Assembly (NCBI GenBank): GCA_964244725.1
Contig: CAXTJQ010000002.1
Coordinates: 186,001-250,000 of the forward strand
Origin: Kumtagia sp964244725
GTDB lineage: Bacteria > Pseudomonadota > Alphaproteobacteria > Rhizobiales > Rhizobiaceae
Direction: 5' to 3'
DNA: 64,000 nucleotides
Translations under genes and position numbers: made by a program
The notes under the pieces: generated by a model
What the model saw: the letters and a program-made list of their open reading frames with translations, nothing else
Told to the model about the DNA's origin: nothing
Databases searched by the model: none
Shown: positions 18,601 to 26,259 of the stretch, one piece after another
Numbering within the stretch: position 1 is the first letter of the stretch
How the letters are laid out: each line of letters starts with the position of its first letter

Positions 18601-19485
18601 TCAGCCAGCCAGGGTGGCCTTGCTCTCCGCGAGGAAGGCGGCGAGCGGCTTCGACTTGCGGCCGGCGAGCGTCTCCACGTCGGTCGTGACCCTGGCGAGA
18701 TTGCCTTCGCGGGCGGCCACGTCGAACGAAACCAGCGTCGGGATCACCGACTCGGGAAGACCGGCGGCCTTGATGCCGCCCGCCAGCTGTTCGTCGCTCA
18801 CCGTGACGACCGCGAGCGGCTTGCCGACAGCGTCGCTCGCCATCTTGGCGACCTGCTCGTTGCTGAAAGCCTCCGTGCCGGTCAGGGTGAAGGTCTTGCT
18901 CTCCGCAGGCGGATTGGCGACGGCCGCAGCGATCGCTGCGGCGATGTCGTCGCGCGCGACATAGGCCGTGCGGCCATCGCCGCTGGACGTATACCAGTGA
19001 CCGGAGACGAAAGCCGGCGGCAGCGTCATGAACAGATTTTCCTGATACCAGCTGTTGCGGAAGATGAGGTAGGGCAGCCCCGTGGCCTTGATCGCCTCCT
19101 CGGTCTGCAAATGATCCGGAGCAAAGGTGACTTTGGAGGTCTCCGCATTGGGAAGCGAGGTGTAGGCGAGGCGCCTGGCGCCGGCTTCGACCGCCGCGGC
19201 CACCGCGGTGCGGTGCTGCTTCAGCCGCGTCCCCGCGCCGTCCAGCGCGTCGGTCGAGACGATGACGACTGTGTCCGCCCCCGAAAAGGCTTCGACGAGA
19301 GCGGCCTGGTCGTCGAAGTCGGCTGCCCTGACCTCGACGCCCATGGCGGCCAGATCGGCCAGCTTACCCGGGCTGCGCGTGCCGGCGATGATGCGCGACG
19401 GCGCGACGCCGCCCTTGAGCAAATGGTGGATGACAAGCCCGCCGAGGTGGCCGGAGGCGCCCGTAACGAAAATCGTGTCGGTCAT
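18601..19485 (-). CDS. NmrA/QorB-like NAD(P)-dependent reductase
   Basis: 294-aa atypical short-chain dehydrogenase. The N-terminal Rossmann motif is FVTGASGHLGGLVI, followed by an Arg-containing NADP segment (AGTRSP), LAYTSLPNAE in the place of the catalytic region, and IFRNSWYQENL, close to E. coli QorB-type quinone reductases and NmrA-like redox sensors. It probably reduces quinones or aldehydes in the cytoplasm. It is divergent from an HxlR-family regulator 114 bases away, the same pairing as in known qorB/hxlR-type loci, so the regulator probably controls it. Confidence 0.88.
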   Translation of the reverse strand: MTDTIFVTGASGHLGGLVIHHLLKGGVAPSRIIAGTRSPGKLADLAAMGVEVRAADFDDQAALVEAFSGADTVVIVSTDALDGAGTRLKQHRTAVAAAVEAGARRLAYTSLPNAETSKVTFAPDHLQTEEAIKATGLPYLIFRNSWYQENLFMTLPPAFVSGHWYTSSGDGRTAYVARDDIAAAIAAAVANPPAESKTFTLTGTEAFSNEQVAKMASDAVGKPLAVVTVSDEQLAGGIKAAGLPESVIPTLVSFDVAAREGNLARVTTDVETLAGRKSKPLAAFLAESKATLAG

Positions 19486-19507
19486 GATGTTCCAATCCTG
19501 AATGCTG

Positions 19508-19522
19508 GTCTCTTTATGAGAC
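19508..19522. promoter_or_regulatory. Candidate HxlR operator
   Basis: GTCTC-TTTAT-GAGAC is a perfect 5-bp inverted repeat in the divergent region between the NmrA-like reductase and the HxlR regulator. Short dyads like this are plausible HxlR dimer sites, but the match is small and unsupported by a second copy. Confidence 0.35.
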
Positions 19523-19599
19523 TTGCTCTATAGAGGTGTTCGACCGACCGAAGTAAAGAAGGCAGTTTTTCGGGAGGTAGGCACCGAAAGGGAACCAGC

Positions 19600-20004
19600 G
19601 TGGACGCCAGAATTTCCGATCTGAGGTCGAAGCTCGAAGTCTGCCGCGCTCGCGGGTCCAGCGTTTCGGATTGTCCGGTTCGCGCGGTGATCCAGGGGAT
19701 CAGCGGCAAATGGACGTCGCTGCTGGTGGCGGCGCTGGCTGAGCAGCCGTACCGCTTCGGCGCGCTGCGCCGCCTCGTCCCCGACATTTCGCAGCGCATG
19801 CTGACGCAGACGCTGCAGGACCTGCAGCGCGACGGCTACGTGCATCGCAAGGTCTTTCCGACCAAGCCGCCGAGCGTCGAATACAGCCTGACCGATCTCG
19901 GCCGCTCGATGTTCGGGCCGATGCAGGAACTCATGCGGTGGGCCGAGCGCCATCATCTCGATGTGCGCAAGGCGCGCGCCGCATTCGACGCCGCATCGAC
20001 GTGA
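19600..20004 (+). CDS. HxlR family transcriptional regulator
   Basis: 134-aa winged-helix regulator. The HxlR domain spans about residues 24-115 with CPVRAVIQGISGKWTSLLV, LRRLVPDISQRMLTQTLQDLQRDGYV (recognition helix) and VEYSLTDLGRSM (wing). The conserved N-terminal Cys in DCPV is the position used as a thiol sensor of quinones and electrophiles in relatives such as YodB and HypR. Start is GTG 19600 preceded by GGAACCA. It faces a quinone-reductase-like gene, so a quinone or aldehyde stress circuit is likely. Confidence 0.9.
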   Translation: MDARISDLRSKLEVCRARGSSVSDCPVRAVIQGISGKWTSLLVAALAEQPYRFGALRRLVPDISQRMLTQTLQDLQRDGYVHRKVFPTKPPSVEYSLTDLGRSMFGPMQELMRWAERHHLDVRKARAAFDAAST

Positions 20005-20075
20005 TCGACAGCGCCGTCTCAGCGCCTTGATTTGCGTCGAAGCGTGGCGGATCGTCCGCGCGAGAAGGGCCAGGC

Positions 20076-21347
20076 TTGCAAGGACGACTCGACATCGCGA
20101 TCGCCGGCGCCGGCCCGGCGGGGCTGGCCGCAGCGTTGTTCCTGCATCGCGCCGGACATCGCGTCACGCTCTTCGAGCGCTTCGAGACCTCCACCGCGGT
20201 CGGCTCCGGCTTGATCCTGCAGCCGACGGGGTTGACGGTTCTGCACAGTCTCAGGCTGCTCGATGACATGATGGCGCTCGGCGCGCGCATCGACCGCCTC
20301 CATGGCGTGGACGCGCGCAGCGATCGGACGGTCCTCGACGTGCGCTACGATGCTCGGCCTGGCGGACGGTTCGGTCTCGCCGTGCACCGTTCGGCTCTGT
20401 TCGATATTCTGCACGACGCCGCGGTCCGTAGCGGGATCCCGATCGAAACGGGATGCGAGGTTGCCGACACCGGTGTCTCGTCGCACAAAGCGGAGGTGCG
20501 CGGCGACAACGGGCGGCGGTTCGGCGCGTTCGATCTGGTGGTCGATGCCTCCGGTTCGCGGTCGAGACTGAGACGCCTCGCCGACAGGCCAAGCGAACCC
20601 AGGCCGCTCGCCTACGGTGCATTCTGGGCATCGCTCGGATGGCGCGGAGATGGATTCGACGGCAACGCGCTGCTGCAGCGCTACGACAAAGCCAGCGTGA
20701 TGGTCGGCGTCCTGCCGATCGGCCGACCATCGGCGGGAGCGGAACCGATGGCCGCCTTCTTCTGGAGCCTCAAGCCGAAGACCGCCGATGCCGTCAGGCT
20801 GCACGGGATCGAGGCCCTGAAGGCGCGCATCGTCGAGGTCTGGCCGGCCTGCTTCGCCTATGTCGACCAGATCGAGAGTTTCGAGCAACTCGCGCTGGCG
20901 CGCTACGGGCACCATACGATGGCGCGCCCCGCCGGGCGGAGGCTCGCGATCATCGGTGACGCGGCGCATTCGACGAGCCCGCAACTGGGGCAGGGCGCCA
21001 ACATGGCGCTGCTCGATGCGGCGGCGCTGGCCCACGCCTTGGCCGGGTCCGCGACACTCGAGGATGCGCTGGACGCCTATGTCAGGGCGCGACGGCTGCA
21101 TGTCCGGCTTTTTCAGGTCCTCTCGCGGCTGTTCACCCCGTTCTATCAGTCCGATTCCATTTTGCTTCCGCTCATTCGCGACCGACTGGTGGCGACGATC
21201 GCCCGCATCCCGCCAGCGCCCGGTTTTCTGGCATCCATGGTGGCTGGCACGGTGGTCGACCCGTTTGACAGTGTAGGGCTCAGGGAAGCGCCGTGGCCGG
21301 CCATTTCTTGCGCGCCAGAACGCCGAGATGCGAATCACGGTCCCTGA
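20076..21347 (+). CDS. FAD-dependent monooxygenase (aromatic hydroxylase type)
   Basis: 423-aa flavoprotein of the UbiH/p-hydroxybenzoate hydroxylase group. The FAD dinucleotide motif is IAGAGPAGLAAALFLHRAGH, the second nucleotide motif DLVVDASGSRSRLR sits near residue 160, and the GD motif reads IIGDAAHSTSPQLGQGANMALLDA near 290. It would insert oxygen into an aromatic or similar substrate using NAD(P)H; substrate unknown. The start is TTG 20076, since no ATG precedes the FAD motif. The 3' end overlaps the convergent GST gene by 68 bases, so the C-terminal ~22 residues may not be conserved. Confidence 0.88.
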   Translation: MQGRLDIAIAGAGPAGLAAALFLHRAGHRVTLFERFETSTAVGSGLILQPTGLTVLHSLRLLDDMMALGARIDRLHGVDARSDRTVLDVRYDARPGGRFGLAVHRSALFDILHDAAVRSGIPIETGCEVADTGVSSHKAEVRGDNGRRFGAFDLVVDASGSRSRLRRLADRPSEPRPLAYGAFWASLGWRGDGFDGNALLQRYDKASVMVGVLPIGRPSAGAEPMAAFFWSLKPKTADAVRLHGIEALKARIVEVWPACFAYVDQIESFEQLALARYGHHTMARPAGRRLAIIGDAAHSTSPQLGQGANMALLDAAALAHALAGSATLEDALDAYVRARRLHVRLFQVLSRLFTPFYQSDSILLPLIRDRLVATIARIPPAPGFLASMVAGTVVDPFDSVGLREAPWPAISCAPERRDANHGP

Positions 21348-21990
21348 GAAAGGCGGCAAGACGTTCAGGATAGTCGACGGCGACAGCGCCTCGCACGCTT
21401 GGCCGCGCGGCGAGCGCTTGGCGCCAGGCGCCGACCAGCGGCATTTCGGCAAGAATGCTGAAATCGCCCAAGTCATCGAATGTATCGAAGTATCGGAAGA
21501 TCGGCGCGAACACGGCATCAACCAGCGAAAATCGGTCGCCGGAAAACCAACTGCCCGTGCTTCTTGTGGAAAGTTCGGATTCGATGCGGTCGAAGTTTTT
21601 GGCAAGGCCGGAGGCCTCCCCAGCAATTGCTTCCTGCGATGATGCGGAATAAAGCCGGCCAATCGCGTTCAGCATCGCCGAGCCGAACTCGATCCAGGAA
21701 CGATCTCTCGCCCGCAACAATGGATCAACAGGATGCAGCGGGTTCTGCTGTGTTTCCTCAAGATATTCGAGGATCACGTTCGATTCAAAAATGACAGAGC
21801 GGCCCGTAAAGCCTTCGACGATCAGAAGCGGCACCCTGCCGAGCGGCGAGACGGCGCGGAACCAATCCGGCTTGTCAGCGAGGTCGACCGCGACCCGGTC
21901 GAATGAAACCTGCTTTTCCGTCAACGCGATTACAGCGCGTTGCACATAGGGGCATAGATGGTGGCTGATCAATGTAAGCGACGACGCCAT
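21280..21990 (-). CDS. Glutathione S-transferase family protein
   Basis: 236-aa GST. The thioredoxin-fold N-terminal domain has LISHHLCPYVQRAVIAL (Cys in the catalytic CPYV, as in omega and dehydroascorbate-reductase types), SPLGRVPLLIVE (cis-Pro), and FESNVILEYLEE (glutathione-binding Glu-Ser). The all-helical C-terminal domain follows with FSLVDAVFAPIF. It likely conjugates or reduces a substrate with glutathione in the cytoplasm. ATG 21990 is one base from the Rieske stop, so the two are co-transcribed; the frame extends to 22020 without reason to use it. Confidence 0.9.
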   Translation of the reverse strand: MASSLTLISHHLCPYVQRAVIALTEKQVSFDRVAVDLADKPDWFRAVSPLGRVPLLIVEGFTGRSVIFESNVILEYLEETQQNPLHPVDPLLRARDRSWIEFGSAMLNAIGRLYSASSQEAIAGEASGLAKNFDRIESELSTRSTGSWFSGDRFSLVDAVFAPIFRYFDTFDDLGDFSILAEMPLVGAWRQALAARPSVRGAVAVDYPERLAAFLRDRDSHLGVLARKKWPATALP

Positions 21991-21991
21991 C

Positions 21992-22297
21992 TTATTCGCC
22001 CCAGATGTAGTTGACTGCACCGTCTTCCACGATGGTCGATAGAAACATCAGGCGGGACGATTTCGGGGCAAGGCCTTCTCTGCGCTCGCCGCTTTCCATA
22101 TCGAACGCTGCGCCGTGCCAGGAGCAGACCAGCTTGCCGTCCTTGCATTCCAGCGGCCTGCCGAAATGGAGACAGACATTCGGCGCAACCCGGATGCGCC
22201 CGTCGCTGCGCCAGACGTGGACTTCGCGACCGAAGAACGGCGCGACCATGGTTCCTGTGGCCGGAATGTCGGCCAGCTTGCAGATTTCGTGTCGCAT
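21992..22297 (-). CDS. Small Rieske [2Fe-2S] ferredoxin-like protein
   Basis: 101-aa single-domain Rieske protein. Cluster ligands are Cys42 and His44 (VCLHFG) and Cys58 and His61 (CSWHGAAFD), in the CxH-x13-CxxH pattern. It resembles ferredoxin components that feed electrons to oxygenases, or NirD-type small proteins. It starts at ATG 22297 just inside an array of MarR-type operators and is followed by the GST one base later. Its reductase partner is not adjacent. The pairing with GST and MarR is the notable feature. Confidence 0.88.
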   Translation of the reverse strand: MRHEICKLADIPATGTMVAPFFGREVHVWRSDGRIRVAPNVCLHFGRPLECKDGKLVCSWHGAAFDMESGERREGLAPKSSRLMFLSTIVEDGAVNYIWGE

Positions 22298-22313
22298 GAT
22301 CAATCTCCATATC

Positions 22314-22376
22314 GATGCAGATGCATTCATATATGGATGCTGTTGCATCGATCGTCAAGCTTGATGCAGGTGCATC
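22314..22376. promoter_or_regulatory. Three 14-bp MarR-type operator palindromes
   Basis: The divergent region between the Rieske and MarR genes holds three copies of GATGCA-NN-TGCATC: 22314-22327 (one mismatch), 22336-22349 (one mismatch), and 22363-22376 (perfect). Centres are 22 and 27 bases apart. The first lies about 17 bases before the Rieske ATG and the third 20 bases before the MarR ATG, so a bound repressor would shut both promoters. Confidence 0.8.
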
Positions 22377-22395
22377 TAAAATGCTAGGTGGCGGC

Positions 22396-22848
22396 ATGAG
22401 GACGCACCGATCGCCAAGCCCCGAAGTCATTGATGCGTGGACCGGCCTGCTGCGCGTTGCGAAACAGTCGATCGAATCGGTTGACGACGCGCTGAAGCAT
22501 GCCGGCTTGCCGCCCCTTGGCTGGTATGATGCGCTGCGCGAGATTGCGCAGGCGGGTTCGGGCGGTCTGCGCCCGTTTCAGCTCGTCGACCGAATGCTGA
22601 TTGCCCAATACAGCGTTTCTCGCCTGCTTGACCGCCTTGAGGCCGGCGGACTGATCGAACGCGACGAGGCGGCTGACGACGGACGCGGGCAGGTCGTGCG
22701 CATCACTGCTGAAGGACGACGCATGCGCCGTGCGATCTGGGCCGTTTATGGTCCAGCGATTGCGAGTCTCGTGGGCGACAAGCTCACGTCCGAGGAAGCA
22801 TCGATGTTGACGGCGATTTTGGGGAAGCTGCGCAATCCGGCCAATTAA
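22396..22848 (+). CDS. MarR family transcriptional regulator
   Basis: 150-aa winged-helix protein. The domain covers about residues 30-125 with LPPLGWYDALREIAQAGSGGLRPFQLVDRMLIAQYSVSRLLDRLEAGGLIERDEAADDGRGQ; the last part is the recognition helix and wing (RxxxxxDxRGxx-like). ATG 22396 has TAGGTGG just upstream; ATG 22381 and 22315 are alternatives, but the latter falls inside the operators. It is divergent from the Rieske-GST pair and flanked by three palindromes, so it should repress both itself and them in response to an unknown ligand. Confidence 0.9.
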   Translation: MRTHRSPSPEVIDAWTGLLRVAKQSIESVDDALKHAGLPPLGWYDALREIAQAGSGGLRPFQLVDRMLIAQYSVSRLLDRLEAGGLIERDEAADDGRGQVVRITAEGRRMRRAIWAVYGPAIASLVGDKLTSEEASMLTAILGKLRNPAN

Positions 22849-22957
22849 GGCCTGGCTCGGGGACGCCGCCCATGCATTGCTTGTCTGCACCGAGCAACTG
22901 CTTGGTCGACGTTAAATGAAACCTTGCAGCATCGTGAACTTCTGCCTATAGCCAAGA

Positions 22958-22972
22958 ACCGTAACGTACGGT
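22958..22972. promoter_or_regulatory. Candidate TetR operator
   Basis: ACCGTA-ACG-TACGGT is a perfect 6-bp inverted repeat 41 bases before the tetR-like start, overlapping where its promoter would be. It is a reasonable autoregulatory site. Not tested. Confidence 0.45.
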
Positions 22973-23012
22973 ACGGCTCTGATGAGGGGGTCGGCGGCAT
23001 CAGGCGAATATC

Positions 23013-23669
23013 GTGCAGGTTCTCGATGACACTCTGGAACAGGACGCTCCGAGCGAGCGGCAACAGCGTGTACTGGACGCCGCGCTCAACCTTTTGGTCG
23101 AAGAGGGCGATGCCATAACGATGACCGCGGTGGCGCGGCGTGCGAGTTGTTCAAAGGAGACGCTGTACAAATGGTTCGGCGACCGTGACGGGCTCCTTAC
23201 GGCAACCGTGCGCTGGCAGGCTTCCAAGGTCCGTGCAGGAAATTACGACCGCCAGCATCTCGACACGGCGGCGCTAGGTGAAAGCCTGGAGCGGTTCGCC
23301 GTCAACTGGCTGGCCGTGATTTCCAGCGGAACGTCAATCGCGCTGAATCGCGTCGCGGTTAGCCATGCGGGTACGGGCAAGAGCAATCTGGGGAAGATCG
23401 TGCTGGCCGATGGCCGTTTCGCCATCGGCGAGCGGCTGAAGCCGTTGCTCGACGCTGGACGGAATGCAGGGCTGCTGGCGTTCGAAACGTCGGAGACCGC
23501 GTTCAGGACGTTTTTCGGTCTTGTCGGACGCGACGTGCAAATCCGCTTGCTGCTTGGCGACGAGCTGATGTTGAACGACGCCGAGATCGCGCGTGACGCC
23601 CGCGTGGCGACGCATCAATTCCTCGCTCTGTACGGGACGAAGCAACCGCCGGCAAAGACCGGCATCTGA
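23013..23669 (+). CDS. TetR/AcrR family transcriptional regulator
   Basis: 218-aa repressor. The N-terminal HTH (residues about 15-62) shows RQQRVLDAALNLLVEEGDAITMTAVARRASCSKETLYKWFGDRDGLL, the canonical TetR signature; the C-terminal domain resembles the AefR/TetR_C type (LGESLERFAVNWLAVI..., FFGLVGRDVQIRLLLG). The start is GTG 23013, without a strong ribosome site. It lies on the same strand and only 22 bases before ilvC, whose own ribosome site is excellent. Whether it regulates ilvC, itself or a distant target cannot be told. Confidence 0.88.
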   Translation: MQVLDDTLEQDAPSERQQRVLDAALNLLVEEGDAITMTAVARRASCSKETLYKWFGDRDGLLTATVRWQASKVRAGNYDRQHLDTAALGESLERFAVNWLAVISSGTSIALNRVAVSHAGTGKSNLGKIVLADGRFAIGERLKPLLDAGRNAGLLAFETSETAFRTFFGLVGRDVQIRLLLGDELMLNDAEIARDARVATHQFLALYGTKQPPAKTGI

Positions 23670-23691
23670 TCCACCAAGGAAGGACCCAACC

Positions 23692-24711
23692 ATGCGTGTG
23701 TATTACGATCGCGACGCCGATCTCAATCTGATCAAGGGCAAAAAGGTCGCCATCATCGGTTACGGCAGCCAGGGTCGGGCGCATGCGCTCAATCTCAAGG
23801 AGTCCGGCGTCAAGGACATCGCCATCGGCCTCAAGGCAGGTTCGGCGACGGCCAAGAAGGTCGAAGCGGATGGCCTCAAGGTGATGTCCGTGGCCGATGT
23901 CGCACAATGGGCCGACCTGATGATGATGGCGACGCCCGACGAACTGCAGGCCGACATCTATCGCAACGAGATCGCGCCGAATATCCGGGACGGCGCGGCC
24001 ATCGCCTTCGCGCATGGCCTCAACGTGCATTTCGGGCTGATCGAGCCGAAGGCTTCGGTCGATGTGGTGATGATCGCGCCGAAGGGACCGGGACATACGG
24101 TGCGCGGCGAATACCAGAAGGGCGGCGGCGTGCCGTGCCTGGTCGCGGTCAGCCAGGATCCGTCCGGCAATGCGCTCGATCTCGCGCTGTCCTACGCATG
24201 CGGCGTCGGCGGCGGACGGTCCGGCATCATCGAAACGAACTTCCGCGAAGAGTGCGAGACCGATCTGTTCGGCGAGCAGGTCGTGCTCTGCGGCGGCCTA
24301 GTCGAATTGATCCGCGCCGGGTTCGAGACGCTGGTCGAGGCCGGCTATGCGCCTGAGATGGCCTATTTCGAATGCCTGCACGAAGTGAAGCTGATCGTCG
24401 ACCTGATCTACGAGGGCGGCATCGCCAACATGAACTACTCGATCTCCAACACCGCCGAATGGGGCGAGTATGTTTCCGGGCCGCGCATCATCACCGCCGA
24501 AACCAAGGCCGAGATGAAGCGCGTGCTGAAGGACATCCAGACCGGCAAGTTCACCTCGGAGTGGATGCAGGAATACCGCGCCGGCATGTCGCGCTTCAAG
24601 GGCATCCGCCGCAACAACGACAAGCACCAGATCGAGGAGGTCGGCGAGAAGCTCCGGGCTATGATGCCGTGGATCTCGAAGAACAAGCTGGTCGACAAGG
24701 CCAAGAACTGA
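23692..24711 (+). CDS. ilvC: Ketol-acid reductoisomerase
   Basis: 339-aa class I KARI that converts acetolactate to 2,3-dihydroxyisovalerate with NADPH and Mg2+. The N-terminal Rossmann motif is IIGYGSQGRAHALNLKESG; KGPGHTVRGEY and the knotted C-terminal domain motifs CLHEVKLIVDLIYEGG and FRSN-like NYSISNTAEWGEY are present. The ribosome site AAGGAAGGA precedes ATG 23692 at good spacing. It belongs to the ilvIH pathway but is separated from it by ~10 kb of unrelated genes. A GGCCATCG/CGATGGCC inverted repeat (24722-24757) follows, without a T run. Confidence 0.97.
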   Translation: MRVYYDRDADLNLIKGKKVAIIGYGSQGRAHALNLKESGVKDIAIGLKAGSATAKKVEADGLKVMSVADVAQWADLMMMATPDELQADIYRNEIAPNIRDGAAIAFAHGLNVHFGLIEPKASVDVVMIAPKGPGHTVRGEYQKGGGVPCLVAVSQDPSGNALDLALSYACGVGGGRSGIIETNFREECETDLFGEQVVLCGGLVELIRAGFETLVEAGYAPEMAYFECLHEVKLIVDLIYEGGIANMNYSISNTAEWGEYVSGPRIITAETKAEMKRVLKDIQTGKFTSEWMQEYRAGMSRFKGIRRNNDKHQIEEVGEKLRAMMPWISKNKLVDKAKN

Positions 24712-24799
24712 TCGCCCGCGCGGCCATCGTCCCGAAACGGCACGCGTTGCGATGGCCCATGTCTTGCAGCGCGTGTTCGCACGGACAGGAGAACGCGCG

Positions 24800-25222
24800 A
24801 TGCAGGATCAGATGGACACGACTCAAGGCGAACAGGCGACGGTTTTTTCCGAAAGGCGCGGCGCGGAGCGGCACCGTGTCCTGAAGGGCGCGACGCTATC
24901 CTTCAACAACGGCTACGGCGCGTTCGAGTGCGTCGTCAAGAACCTGTCGGAAACGGGGGCGCGCCTTGCTTTTGGCGAGACTTCCGCGGTGCCCAGCCAA
25001 TTCTCGCTGCAGTTTTCCGGCGAGAAGCAACGGCGTCAGGCCGTCGTGCGCTGGCGCACGATGAATGCACTGGGTGTTTCCATGGAGTGGTTTCTCGGGC
25101 CGCTCGCGACCCGTATCGGCCGTCAGGCCAGAGAATCGAAGTGCCAGTGGGGGCGCGCTTCGGTGCCGGTGATCCTGATGCCGACACGATCATGCCTCCG
25201 CCAGCGCAATTCCGCCTGGTAG
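24800..25222 (+). CDS. PilZ domain protein
   Basis: 140-aa protein with a c-di-GMP-binding PilZ domain over about residues 15-105. The RxxxR motif is in ERRGAERHRVLKG and the (D/N)xSxxG motif is NLSETGARL, so ligand binding is plausible. ATG 24800 follows CAGGAGAAC at normal spacing; the frame extends back to 24752. The last ~35 residues (after ATRIGRQA) overlap a convergent PilZ gene and look less domain-like. Target process unknown. Confidence 0.85.
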   Translation: MQDQMDTTQGEQATVFSERRGAERHRVLKGATLSFNNGYGAFECVVKNLSETGARLAFGETSAVPSQFSLQFSGEKQRRQAVVRWRTMNALGVSMEWFLGPLATRIGRQARESKCQWGRASVPVILMPTRSCLRQRNSAW

Positions 25223-25425
25223 GCGATGGCGTCGGTCGGGACATACACCAGAAAGCTGCGCGGGACGAGCGATTGCGGATCGATCTTCAGTTCGGCCCCA
25301 TGCTCGTGCATGTTGCGGATGGTGCATCGGATCTCCGAATTTTTGACGCCCGTCAGGATCACCGCTCCCTTGAGGATGCGGTTACGGCGATGCGACCTCG
25401 CCTCGGCAATCGCCGGCACGGCCAT
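25123..25425 (-). CDS. PilZ domain protein (degenerate signature)
   Basis: 100-aa PilZ-like protein converging on the first one with a 100-base antisense overlap. SHRRNRILKGAVIL matches the RxxxR strand and NMHEHGAELKI stands in for the NxSxxG motif, with His for Ser, so c-di-GMP binding may be altered. ATG 25425 is preceded by AAGGAGTG at correct spacing, and is preferred to the longer frame to 25470. The pair look like relatives facing each other. Confidence 0.8.
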   Translation of the reverse strand: MAVPAIAEARSHRRNRILKGAVILTGVKNSEIRCTIRNMHEHGAELKIDPQSLVPRSFLVYVPTDAIAYQAELRWRRHDRVGIRITGTEARPHWHFDSLA

Positions 25426-25510
25426 GACGACACTCCTTCTTGCTAGACGCGTTCTAGCAGAGTGAAGCAACCATCCGGTTAACCGGATCGATCGGATGCG
25501 ATGGGAACAG

Positions 25511-25541
25511 AAAAAAGGCGCCGGTCACCCGGCGCCCTTTT
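25511..25541 (-). terminator. Terminator for the BA14K gene
   Basis: GGCGCCGG-TCAC-CCGGCGCC (25517-25536) is an 8-bp stem. Read on the minus strand it is followed by six T (25516-25511), a strong intrinsic terminator 17 bases after the BA14K stop. On the plus strand it has CTTTT, so it may also work for transcripts arriving from the left. Confidence 0.8.
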
Positions 25542-25557
25542 CGTCGATTGGCTCGCG

Positions 25558-26094
25558 TCAGTATGGCGAATAGCACTGCTGGCGCGGACCGTTATATGGC
25601 TGGAACGAATTGTCGTAGGCGCGGTAGCTGCGGTAGCGATTGTAGCACCACTGCACATGCGAGCCGCCAACAGTCCGGTATACCCGACGCGGCGCTGCGT
25701 CGTAGTAACGGGGCGCCGCGAGCAGCCCAAGCCCGAGGCCGAGAACGGCGGCCGACCCATAGTAATTGCCACGCCTGTGGCCACGCCAACCATCATTGTC
25801 GCGCCAGCCGCCCCTGCGCCAACCGCCGTCGCGGCGCCATCCGTTGTTACGCCATCCATCGCGGCCATAGCCATTGCCGCCGCCGCGCCAGTGCCCGCCA
25901 TCGCCGCCGCGCCGGAAGATGCGGCCGTCGCGGACGTTGATCACGGGCAGATTTGTCGACGCTGTCCTGTCCGATTGAACCGAAGAAGATGAGACCGCGC
26001 CATAGGGCGCGGCTAAGCTGACGCTAGAACCTCCCGTCAACAGGGCGAGTGCGACCATGCCGGTGCGCGTCATTTTCGAGAAGCCTATATTCAT
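25558..26094 (-). CDS. BA14K family secreted protein
   Basis: 178-aa exported protein. A signal peptide covers about residues 1-29 (MTRTGMVALALLTGGSSVSLAAP), the middle is an Arg/Gly/Trp-rich low-complexity region (60-105, repeated RGG and WR-x-GGW units), then a short hydrophobic helix (AAVLGLGLGLLAAP), and a C-terminal BA14K domain with WCYNRYRSYRAYDNSFQPYNGPRQQCYSPY, conserved with Brucella BA14K and rhizobial homologues. The Brucella protein is an immunoreactive lectin-like antigen. GGAGTC precedes the ATG at 26094. A terminator follows directly. Confidence 0.88.
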   Translation of the reverse strand: MNIGFSKMTRTGMVALALLTGGSSVSLAAPYGAVSSSSVQSDRTASTNLPVINVRDGRIFRRGGDGGHWRGGGNGYGRDGWRNNGWRRDGGWRRGGWRDNDGWRGHRRGNYYGSAAVLGLGLGLLAAPRYYDAAPRRVYRTVGGSHVQWCYNRYRSYRAYDNSFQPYNGPRQQCYSPY

Positions 26095-26259
26095 TGCGAT
26101 GACTCCTTAAGTTCTGCTATCCGCCTCGCGGGATGTTGCGCCTGCGAGATTACGGATTGCATCTTGAACGGCGAATGAACGGCGCCGGTTCCATCGAATC
26201 CTGGTGTGCCGGCGCGGTCGGGTCTTGTGCCGATGGAAACCGCCGGGCAAAGGTCACGC

